Below the pieces are notes generated by a model. The model was not told the DNA's origin. It searched no databases and worked only from the letters and a program-made list of their open reading frames with translations. From positions 1-22,852 of the IMG/VR virus record IMGVR_UViG_3300021962_006767: 22,852 bases of DNA; one strand, 5' to 3'. How positions within the stretch are numbered: position 1 is the stretch's first letter; the number at the start of each line of letters is the position of its first letter. Below are positions 1 through 5,898 of the stretch, piece by piece. This stretch comes from a virus. Made by a program: the position numbers and the translations under genes.

Positions 1-102
1 AAATTTTTCCAAAGAATGATGCAATTGAAGTGGAACGCAACGCAGTATGGGTTGGTGCAAGGAAGTCCTGATAAAATTATTCCAATTATTGAGAAAATAT
101 GA
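1..102 (+). CDS. C-terminal end of an unidentified protein (5' partial)
   Basis: Reading frame 1 is open from the first base to a TGA at 100-102 and encodes about 33 residues ending in PDKIIPIIEKI. The stop overlaps the ATG of the following radical SAM gene (ATGA, 99-102), the usual sign of translational coupling in this window, which is the main reason to call it a real gene end. The fragment is too short to assign a family. By position it probably belongs to the same enzyme unit as the two genes that follow. Confidence 0.6.
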   Translation, partial: KFFQRMMQLKWNATQYGLVQGSPDKIIPIIEKI

Positions 103-1436
103 GTTATAGTAAATTTAAAACAAGCAGTGGAAAACAATTCTTTTATAGAAATACTGATAATAGTATTCACAACGAAGATGGTGAACTTTTATCATTGCCT
201 CCAAAAGAAGGCTGGGAATATTTTGAAAATATCAACAAACAAAATATTTTTGGCGTAACACATAAGACAAATAAACCTACTGCTTTACGCATCTTATTAG
301 GTCATGCATGTAATTATTCATGCGGGTATTGCATGCAAAAAGATATTGGTAATCCTAATGAAAGACCTGAAAACTTTTGGCTACCATCTTTCATTGAATC
401 GATTAACACTCATTTAGATTTAGAGCAACTTGAAAGGGTAGAATTGTGGGGAGGCGAACCATTTTTATATTGGAATGATATGATGGCAATCATGAAATTG
501 CTTGATGCCCCCAATCGTCATTTCTATATTTCAACTAATGGATCTCCGTTGAGGCAAAAGCATGTAGATTTTTTTAAAACTATACAAGCTACTATCATGA
601 TGGGTATTTCACATGATGGACCTGGACAAGAACTTCTTCGTGGTGAAGATATCTTTATTAAAGAGAGCGTAGCAGATACTATTAGACAGCTGGGAGAGAT
701 GCATCCTAAAATTCAATTCAGTTTTAATACTGTTATCTCTGCTCAAAACTTCGATCTATTTAAAATCAATGACTATTTTAAAGACGTATCTAACAAACTT
801 GGATTAAAACATGCAAGGTTGAGTTTTATTCCAGCTCGTGTCTATGATGATACAGATTCACAAAATTCTGCAGATCATGTAATAAAGGGTGAATTATTAC
901 CAGAATTTAAAAAAATGGTAGACTCATATTTAAAAGCTGCTATTAAACAGGTAAAAGACGGCGGAGATCGTTTCTTAAATTGTAATATAGTTGATAATGA
1001 AGTTGGGGTTTTACGATACGCGTTATTAACTAGACACCAGATTCCAGTGACAATGACTTCAAGTTGTGGTGCAGATGCCGCAGATATATTATCCATGGAT
1101 ATACGAGGCAATGTTAGATTGTGTCCACACACCTCTGAGAAATTTACTGGAGGACACATCAACAATCTGAAGGGAGTGAAGATTATAGGTCTTACGCTAG
1201 AAAGAAAGGACACTCACTGTTCTACTTGTCCAGTTAAAAGGCTATGTAAATCTAGTTGCCCTATAGATTTTCCAACTGAAGTATTTTTACATAATTGTAG
1301 GGTTGAAAAAATTTGGTATTCAGCTATTCAACAAAACGCATTTGCGTTATTATTTGGAGAAGAGGTTGAATTATTAGAGACTGGAATACATGAAATTAGA
1401 TCTAAAGAAGATACAAGAACACCGATCTCAGCTTGA
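99..1436 (+). CDS. Radical SAM protein with complete SPASM domain
   Basis: This 445-residue protein belongs to the radical S-adenosylmethionine superfamily. The cluster-binding CX3CX2C motif is C71, C75, C78, and the GGEP motif of the SAM site is at 118-121. The C-terminal part matches a full SPASM domain: C323, then G337 and C342 (GX4C), then C374-X2-C377-X5-C383-X3-C387, then C400. All seven cysteines are present, so two auxiliary iron-sulfur clusters are expected. SPASM enzymes often modify peptides or proteins (anaerobic sulfatase-maturating and sactipeptide or quinohaemoprotein maturases), but some act on small molecules, and the substrate here is unknown. The start overlaps the previous stop by ATGA. 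The 3' end overlaps the DUF3050 gene by 47 bases, so the two are surely co-expressed. No small precursor peptide is visible nearby. Family confidence is high; the reaction is not predictable. Confidence 0.93.
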   Translation: MSYSKFKTSSGKQFFYRNTDNSIHNEDGELLSLPPKEGWEYFENINKQNIFGVTHKTNKPTALRILLGHACNYSCGYCMQKDIGNPNERPENFWLPSFIESINTHLDLEQLERVELWGGEPFLYWNDMMAIMKLLDAPNRHFYISTNGSPLRQKHVDFFKTIQATIMMGISHDGPGQELLRGEDIFIKESVADTIRQLGEMHPKIQFSFNTVISAQNFDLFKINDYFKDVSNKLGLKHARLSFIPARVYDDTDSQNSADHVIKGELLPEFKKMVDSYLKAAIKQVKDGGDRFLNCNIVDNEVGVLRYALLTRHQIPVTMTSSCGADAADILSMDIRGNVRLCPHTSEKFTGGHINNLKGVKIIGLTLERKDTHCSTCPVKRLCKSSCPIDFPTEVFLHNCRVEKIWYSAIQQNAFALLFGEEVELLETGIHEIRSKEDTRTPISA

Positions 1437-2136
1437 GAATCATTCTCTTCTTGTAACAAACAATATACAATCCATTGAAGATCTTAGAATCTTCATGAAA
1501 TATCACGTCTTTGCGGTGTGGGATTTCATGAGTCTATTGAAAACCATGCAACATCACGTTGTTCCGTCTGGGGAATTATGGTTACCTACTACAGGCACAA
1601 GATCTGATATTGCTAGGATGATCAATGAAATAGTTCTTTGTGAAGAATCTGATATATCTGCAGACGGTAAAGGATCTATGTCTCACTTTGATTTGTATTT
1701 GCAGGCTATGATGGAAGTAGATGCTGACACGAATCCTATTAGAGAATTTTTGCAGCGGGTTGAAAAAACCGGAGTTCCTTGGCATGCTCCGCAAATAGTA
1801 GAACCATTCATAGATACAACGTTTTCAGCTATTAGAAAAGGACCGCATTGTGCTGCCGCTTCATTCTGTTATGGTAGAGAGTCAGTCATTCCAGCCATGT
1901 TTAAAAAATTGCTTAGACAGATTGATATTTCTCAAACAGAAGCCCCCAAATTTCATTACTACTTAGAAAGACATATTCAAGTAGATGGGGAAAGTCATGG
2001 GCCCATGGCAGAACACTTGGTTAATTATTTTTGTAAAGATGATCCATTTTTGATTCATGAAGCTGAGCAAACTGCCATTAAAGCCATTAAAGCCAGAATA
2101 AAACTATTTGATGATATAGAATCGCAACTTATATAA
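1390..2136 (+). CDS. DUF3050 family, probable haem-oxygenase-like diiron oxygenase
   Basis: This 248-residue protein matches my recollection of the DUF3050 family throughout. The N-terminal helix carries H39-VFAVWDF; NEIVLCEESD follows at 79-88, SHF at 98-100, YGRES at 161-165, and a C-terminal E193-R-H195 with D199 and H203-G. The regularly placed His, Asp and Glu on predicted helices fit a helical diiron or non-haem iron oxygenase of the haem-oxygenase-like group, though I cannot assign ligands with certainty. The ATG at 1390 is preferred because family members keep the residues before the FAVWDF helix; the next ATG (codon 36) would remove that helix start. It overlaps the radical SAM gene by 47 bases, suggesting one pathway. 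A late promoter box overlaps its stop codon. Function unknown. Confidence 0.85.
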   Translation: MKLDLKKIQEHRSQLENHSLLVTNNIQSIEDLRIFMKYHVFAVWDFMSLLKTMQHHVVPSGELWLPTTGTRSDIARMINEIVLCEESDISADGKGSMSHFDLYLQAMMEVDADTNPIREFLQRVEKTGVPWHAPQIVEPFIDTTFSAIRKGPHCAAASFCYGRESVIPAMFKKLLRQIDISQTEAPKFHYYLERHIQVDGESHGPMAEHLVNYFCKDDPFLIHEAEQTAIKAIKARIKLFDDIESQLI

Positions 2137-2151
2137 ATAAAGCCAGAATAA
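2088..2151 (+). repeat. 14-base direct repeat flanking the end of the DUF3050 gene
   Basis: TAAAGCCAGAATAA occurs at 2088-2101 inside the 3' end of the DUF3050 gene and again at 2138-2151 just past its stop, 50 bases apart. The second copy starts inside the late promoter box. A shorter related copy (TAAAGCCATT) precedes the first. This looks like a small local duplication at a module boundary; no function is claimed. Confidence 0.7.
2132..2139 (+). promoter_or_regulatory. T4-type late promoter box
   Basis: A perfect TATAAATA overlaps the TAA stop of the DUF3050 gene (2134-2136) and lies 35 bases before the ATG at 2175. T4-like late promoters consist of this box, recognised by the gp55 sigma factor. 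It would start transcription of the fibre genes separately from the upstream enzyme pair. Confidence 0.75.
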
Positions 2152-2174
2152 CTCTTTTTTGGATTTTGCTATAA

Positions 2175-2507
2175 ATGTCTCAGTTAGTTAACCTAGTTAT
2201 AGATCAGGGGTCAGACTTTGTGGCCACATTGGACATCGAAGACTCAATCGGTACACCTATTGATCTTGGTCCATATACTGTTCGAGGACAGATTAGAAAG
2301 ACTTATACTTCATCAACTGCAACAATAATTGGTTGTGCTAAAACTACTAACCAAGGTGAAGTTAAGTTAACATTGACTGCTGCACAGACAAGTCTTATGA
2401 GAGACGGTCGTTATGTTTATGATATTGAAATCATTCATTCAACGCTTGGTACTGTTATTCGTGTCGTTGAAGGACAAGTAACAGTAACACCTAGAGTCTC
2501 GAGGTAA
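2175..2507 (+). CDS. Virion structural protein, baseplate/fibre-associated beta-domain type
   Basis: The 110 residues have the layout of a small phage structural protein widespread in marine T4-like phages: VNLVIDQGSDF near the start, a PIDLGPYTVRGQIRK strand pair, LTLTAAQTSLMRDGRYVYDIEI, and a VVEGQVTVTPRVSR ending. I recognise this as the BppU-like or upper-baseplate-like single beta-domain type from memory, not from a search. It is the first gene behind the late box at 2132 and is followed three bases later by the next small gene, so it heads a fibre-protein run. Exact location in the virion is unknown. Confidence 0.75.
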   Translation: MSQLVNLVIDQGSDFVATLDIEDSIGTPIDLGPYTVRGQIRKTYTSSTATIIGCAKTTNQGEVKLTLTAAQTSLMRDGRYVYDIEIIHSTLGTVIRVVEGQVTVTPRVSR

Positions 2508-2510
2508 CAA

Positions 2511-2738
2511 ATGTCTACCGCATTAAGATCCAAAATTAAGTTAGATACCCCGGTAACAGTACGTACGTTTGCCTTGGGTATTACATCATTGAATTTATTA
2601 GATTTGAATGATATTGATGCCACCGAATTGGAAGACGGTGCAATGATGATATATGATGCTGATACTGCAAAATTCAAATTAACAGCTACGGTTGATCACC
2701 CTAGATCAAAGGTCAAAATCATCGGAGGAAAGTACTAA
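2511..2738 (+). CDS. Small fibre-associated protein (75 aa)
   Basis: This short protein contains the pattern LLDLNDIDATELEDGAMMIY followed by DADTAKFKLT. It resembles the fibre motif 'L-x-D-(I/V)-x-x-x-x-L-x-D-G-x-x-L-x-Y-D-x-x-T-x-K-(W/F)' found in many phage tail fibres. It starts three bases after the previous stop and ends three bases before the next ATG, so the three genes form one translation unit. Its end also contains the GGAGG-like ribosome site (around 2724-2731) for the following fibre gene. Likely structural; no precise function can be given. Confidence 0.65.
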   Translation: MSTALRSKIKLDTPVTVRTFALGITSLNLLDLNDIDATELEDGAMMIYDADTAKFKLTATVDHPRSKVKIIGGKY

Positions 2739-2741
2739 GCC

Positions 2742-4127
2742 ATGGCAACCATTATTAAAATCAAAAATTCCGGGATAAGTGGACAGCCAAGTACACTTGC
2801 TACTGGTGAGTTAGCGTATTCATATTTAACACAATTACCTATTGAAGGACTAGTAACCTCAAACGGAGGAGACAGACTTTATATTGGTACTGGTGACGAA
2901 GTTGCTGGAGAAGCTACTAATATCGTTGCAGTCGGTGGTAGCTATTTTACGGGCATGTTGTCGCACCAAAATGGTGTCTTAGCTCCTAACGCCGCAGTTA
3001 TTACAGATTCAAATAGCAAAGTAAATCAATTAAACGTTGATAGTATTCGTTTAGATGGTAATACAATCTCTATTACTGAAACTAATGCTGACTTACACCT
3101 TGCTGCTAACGGAACTGGTACTGTTATTATCGATTCAGACATCGACTTAACATACATCAACGTTGACACAATTGGTTCTTCTAGAACTGATGGTAAGATC
3201 TTCATTGAACCAGCTGGTACTGGTTATGTTCAGGTCTCTAGCCAAAATGCTATTCGTGTTCCAGTAGGTAATACAGCAACTCGTGATGCATCACCTCTTG
3301 CAGGTATGTTCCGCTTCAACACAACAACAAACGTGTTCGAAGGTTATGACGGCATTGCGTGGAACGCGATCGGTTCTCGTTTACAAGATATTGATGGTAA
3401 CACCTATGTTTCTCCAGAAAATTCTCCTGGTTCAAACAACAACCAATTGCGTATGTTTACAGATGGTCTTGAAAGACTGCGTGTTGACAATAATGGTTCA
3501 TCAAAGTTCTCAGCTGACTTAACAGCAGCAACTCCAGTCGGTACACAGATCTTAAACAATAAGATCTCTACATTTGGTACTGATATTCTTTACTTGGATC
3601 CAAGTACAGGTGCTTCAAATACTGGTTCTGTTGTTATCGAAGGTAACTTGACAATTAAAGGTACTACAACAACTGTTAACTCCGCATCAGTTCAGTCGAA
3701 TAACCCAACATTCATCTTAGGTATGCAATCAGATGCAAACGGAGATGAAGAAGCTCTTACAGCACCAGATGGTCTTGATAAGGGTATGGAGTTTAGATGG
3801 CATAATGGTACATCAGCTAAGTCTGGTTTCTTCGGTTATGATACATCAGCCAATCGTTTAACCTTCATCGAAGATGCTACTAATACAAACGACACATTCT
3901 CTGGTACACCATCTGGCGTTCGTTTCGGTAATGCATTATTAACATCTTTATCATTCTCAACATTTACTGCTAACTCAGTTCCATTTGTTGATGTGAACGG
4001 AGATGCGCTATTTGCTGCTGGTGATGATCTATCAGTCTATAATGGTGGAGATACGACAGGTCAAATTTTACAGATCGGTTCTTCAGGAGTACCTAAGTTT
4101 GCACACATTGATTGTGGCACATATTAA
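2742..4127 (+). CDS. Tail fibre-like protein
   Basis: This 461-residue protein opens with IIKIKNSGISGQPSTLATGELAYSY and NGGDRLYIGTGDE, the N-terminal pattern of fibre proteins with a domain like that of the major tropism determinant. After it comes a shaft of short beta repeats (VNVDSIRLDGNTISI, LAANGTGTVIIDSDI, LTIKGTTTTVNSASVQSNNPTF). No enzyme motif is visible, and cysteine is nearly absent (one, in the C-terminal HIDCGTY). It probably forms a trimeric fibre or fibre-like appendage; which appendage cannot be told from sequence. It has a strong GGAGGAAAG ribosome site. Confidence 0.8.
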   Translation: MATIIKIKNSGISGQPSTLATGELAYSYLTQLPIEGLVTSNGGDRLYIGTGDEVAGEATNIVAVGGSYFTGMLSHQNGVLAPNAAVITDSNSKVNQLNVDSIRLDGNTISITETNADLHLAANGTGTVIIDSDIDLTYINVDTIGSSRTDGKIFIEPAGTGYVQVSSQNAIRVPVGNTATRDASPLAGMFRFNTTTNVFEGYDGIAWNAIGSRLQDIDGNTYVSPENSPGSNNNQLRMFTDGLERLRVDNNGSSKFSADLTAATPVGTQILNNKISTFGTDILYLDPSTGASNTGSVVIEGNLTIKGTTTTVNSASVQSNNPTFILGMQSDANGDEEALTAPDGLDKGMEFRWHNGTSAKSGFFGYDTSANRLTFIEDATNTNDTFSGTPSGVRFGNALLTSLSFSTFTANSVPFVDVNGDALFAAGDDLSVYNGGDTTGQILQIGSSGVPKFAHIDCGTY

Positions 4128-4147
4128 TTAAATCATAAGGATATATT

Positions 4148-4348
4148 ATGGCAATTGAAGCTAGTCAAGAATTTGTTAATAAGTTTGTAGAACGTCAGCA
4201 ACGAGCTATCGCTGATCTGATGAATAAAGTGGTTTTATTAGAGACACAGTTATCAATGGCGACTGACAAGTTAGCGGCTTTAGAAGCAGCGGCTAAAGAA
4301 GATAAAAAAGAAGAAGATGATTTTAAATCATCAGAAATTAAAGAGTAA
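4148..4348 (+). CDS. Small coiled-coil protein (66 aa)
   Basis: The protein is nearly all helix-forming. Hydrophobic positions recur in heptad style from about residue 8 to 48 (VNKFV, IADLM, VVLLETQL, LAALEAA), followed by a highly charged tail KEDKKEEDDFKSSE. This suggests a short coiled coil, perhaps an adaptor or trimeriser for a neighbouring fibre. It has an AAGGA ribosome site at about 4136, and its stop overlaps the next start (TAATG at 4346-4350). No family recognised. Confidence 0.7.
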   Translation: MAIEASQEFVNKFVERQQRAIADLMNKVVLLETQLSMATDKLAALEAAAKEDKKEEDDFKSSEIKE

Positions 4349-4854
4349 TGACAAACGGTACAATAGTTCAACTTCGTAGGAATAACACTCAGGATGCTGT
4401 GCCCGATGGTACAGTCTTGTATGAAGGCGAAGTTGCTATTAACACATATAATCGTAAACTTTATACTCGTGTAGCTGATGGTGAAGAAGTCGTTGAAGGT
4501 ATCCCATTTGGCATATTGGAATCAAATGCTAAGGGGTGGAATCATTCGGTTGAAACTACAGTTGTATTAGATTCATTTGATGTCACATTATATAAGACAG
4601 CAAAATATTTCGTTGAAATACAAAGCAGCGGTGGGACAGCACAACCCTATTATCAAGCGATGGAAGTCATTGCTATTACAAATGGCATTGATGCTTTTGT
4701 TACAAGATACGGTGTAATAGACACCAATGGTGAAATAGCAACTGTTACTGTTGATATTATGAGTGGACAATTGAGGCTAAAAATTACAAGCACTCCTCTG
4801 GCTTCCAATACTAATTATCAAGCTAAATTTGTTAGAATTATGCAACAGTTGTAG
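4348..4854 (+). CDS. Fibre protein with Mtd-like N-terminus and C-terminal beta domain
   Basis: The first 40 residues (IVQLRRNNTQDAVPDGTV, then LYEGEVAINTYNRKLYT) repeat the attachment-type N-terminal pattern of phage fibres. The rest, from about residue 55 (VVLDSFDVTLYKTAKYFVEI) to the end (NTNYQAKFVRIMQQL), matches a beta domain I recall from many marine phage fibres, where a 'Y-(R/K)-x-A-K-Y' strand pair is typical. The start shares a base with the previous stop, so its translation is coupled to the coiled-coil gene; a separate ribosome site is weak. Likely a short fibre or decoration protein of the baseplate region. Confidence 0.75.
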   Translation: MTNGTIVQLRRNNTQDAVPDGTVLYEGEVAINTYNRKLYTRVADGEEVVEGIPFGILESNAKGWNHSVETTVVLDSFDVTLYKTAKYFVEIQSSGGTAQPYYQAMEVIAITNGIDAFVTRYGVIDTNGEIATVTVDIMSGQLRLKITSTPLASNTNYQAKFVRIMQQL

Positions 4855-4863
4855 ATTAAAATA

Positions 4864-4871
4864 TATAAATA
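4864..4871 (+). promoter_or_regulatory. T4-type late promoter box almost touching a start codon
   Basis: A perfect TATAAATA ends six bases before the ATG at 4878. With T4 late-promoter spacing, transcription would start at about the start codon itself, giving a leaderless or nearly leaderless message for that gene. No Shine-Dalgarno-like sequence lies between the box and the ATG. The promoter may mainly serve the next genes at 5146 and 5498. Confidence 0.7.
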
Positions 4872-4877
4872 TAGCAT

Positions 4878-5141
4878 ATGTCCACATCAAATAAACCGTT
4901 TTTAGTTAGAGATGACTTAGTCATTGATAATTCTCCAGGCAGACAATTTGTTGTGCCTTGGGGTGGTGATGGTGAGAGACCCAGTTCTCCTATTATTGGA
5001 GCTACTCGTCTTAACCAAGATCGTGGCGTTTTAGAGATTTTTAATGGATCTGAATGGCAGTCAGCAGCTCAAGCTGGTGACGCTGTTAATGCCAGTGGTG
5101 CCGAAGAGATTGCACTAGTACAAGCTATTATTTTTGGATAA
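4878..5141 (+). CDS. Small virion/fibre protein (87 aa)
   Basis: The sequence has the feel of a fibre head-piece: NKPFLVRDDLVIDNSPGRQF, then GERPSSPIIGATRLNQDRG and LEIFNGSEWQSA. The last two resemble the common fibre pattern 'P-x-x-G-x-x-R-x-N-x-x-x-x-x-x-E-x-(F/Y)-(N/D)-G-x-x-W'. The start lies six bases after a late promoter box and lacks a ribosome site, so expression may be leaderless. It ends with a TAA four bases before the next ATG. Likely structural; location in the virion unknown. Confidence 0.7.
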   Translation: MSTSNKPFLVRDDLVIDNSPGRQFVVPWGGDGERPSSPIIGATRLNQDRGVLEIFNGSEWQSAAQAGDAVNASGAEEIALVQAIIFG

Positions 5142-5145
5142 TTAA

Positions 5146-5487
5146 ATGGCATCATCAAGCAATATTACAAACAAAGTATATCCTGAGGTTGGTAGAACTC
5201 CAGTTACTCTTGTCACAACAAATGCAAATCAAAAAGCGGCTGTTGTTGGTTTAAACATTTGTAACGTAGTAGATATCGGAGTTTATGTTTCTGTTACTAT
5301 AACAGATGCAGATGGTGATGAAGGATATTATATTAAAGATATTTTAATTGCTCCAAATAGCAGTTTAAAAGCAGTTAATGGTGGTGAGAAGTTGCTTCTA
5401 GCACCAAACAATACAGTTAAGATAGTGTCAAGTTGGGAAGGCGGAATTGATGCTCTCTTAAGTGTTGTTGTTATTACTTACACTTAA
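5146..5487 (+). CDS. Small virion structural protein, beta-rich (113 aa)
   Basis: The protein alternates strands typical of a single beta sandwich (VYVSVTITDAD, YYIKDILIAPNSSLKAV, GGEKLLLAPNNTVKIVSS, DALLSVVVITYT). The 'IKD-x-x-I-x-x-x-x-S-L' then 'G-x-K-x-x-L-x-x-x-(D/N)-x-(V/I)-K-(I/V)-x-S' order resembles a small structural protein I recall from marine T4-like phages. It is translationally coupled to the previous gene (TAA, four bases, ATG) without a clear ribosome site of its own. It probably belongs to the tail or fibre set around it. Confidence 0.7.
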   Translation: MASSSNITNKVYPEVGRTPVTLVTTNANQKAAVVGLNICNVVDIGVYVSVTITDADGDEGYYIKDILIAPNSSLKAVNGGEKLLLAPNNTVKIVSSWEGGIDALLSVVVITYT

Positions 5488-5497
5488 GAGGGATTAA

Positions 5498-5866
5498 ATG
5501 GCTCACGTAATTGGCGCAAGCGCAGAAGGCTATGCAAATCTAGACGAAAGACCACGCTACTATTATGGTCTACGTAGAGACGAGGAAGGCACACTATACA
5601 TTGGTAGTGCAGATCTAAAAGATCCTACTGATAGTGTGAGGTTGTATTCACAACCATTGACACGAGATGGTGGTTTATCCGCCCTCCCGTTTCATGAGTT
5701 TTTTAATCAAAGAGAACTTTATGATACCGACGCTGTGAATCCTGAAGAAGCGTTGTATTATCAGCAATGGCGTATTGATAAAGTTAAAATTTCGTACTAT
5801 ATTGACGACAATGGTGAGTTTGTTGCATCTGTTGGTGCTGACAGAACATATCCAACGGATGTATAA
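5498..5866 (+). CDS. Hypothetical virion-associated protein (122 aa)
   Basis: No family recognised. The protein is acidic and tyrosine-rich (RPRYYYGLRRDEEG, YYQQWRIDKVKISYYID), with no signal peptide or membrane segment. It follows a GAGGGA ribosome site 11 bases after the previous stop and precedes the large fibre gene by about 30 bases, so it is probably co-expressed with fibre proteins. By position it could be a fibre attachment or baseplate protein; this is only inferred. Confidence 0.65.
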   Translation: MAHVIGASAEGYANLDERPRYYYGLRRDEEGTLYIGSADLKDPTDSVRLYSQPLTRDGGLSALPFHEFFNQRELYDTDAVNPEEALYYQQWRIDKVKISYYIDDNGEFVASVGADRTYPTDV

Positions 5867-5872
5867 TAAATA
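5865..5872 (+). promoter_or_regulatory. Possible late promoter box (7 of 8 match)
   Basis: AATAAATA differs from the late consensus only in its first base. It lies at the stop of the preceding gene, 26 bases before the ATG of the 1099-residue fibre, a spacing like that of the perfect boxes at 2132 and 10900. Weaker evidence than those. Confidence 0.35.
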
Positions 5873-5898
5873 AATCACAAAGGTAACGAGGACCGAAT

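Noticed and set aside
875-1213. Minus-strand open frame inside the radical SAM gene
   Set aside because: It lies over the conserved SPASM region; it has no recognisable protein features and all supported genes are on the plus strand.
99-2136. Classic RiPP cluster with a small precursor peptide
   Set aside because: I found no short Cys- or core-like peptide gene next to the SPASM enzyme; the only Cys-rich candidates are the 275-residue tip proteins 7 kb away.
2140-2170. T run (2155-2160) after the DUF3050 gene as an intrinsic terminator
   Set aside because: Only a weak six-pair stem with a G-T pair (CCAGAA / TTTTGG) can be drawn and the T run lies inside it rather than after it; a late promoter overlaps the same place.
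2170-2177. TATAAATG over the start codon at 2175 as a second late promoter
   Set aside because: It has one mismatch and would start transcription inside the gene; the perfect box at 2132 suffices. A similar TATAAATG lies inside the fibre gene near 6085, showing such near matches arise by chance.
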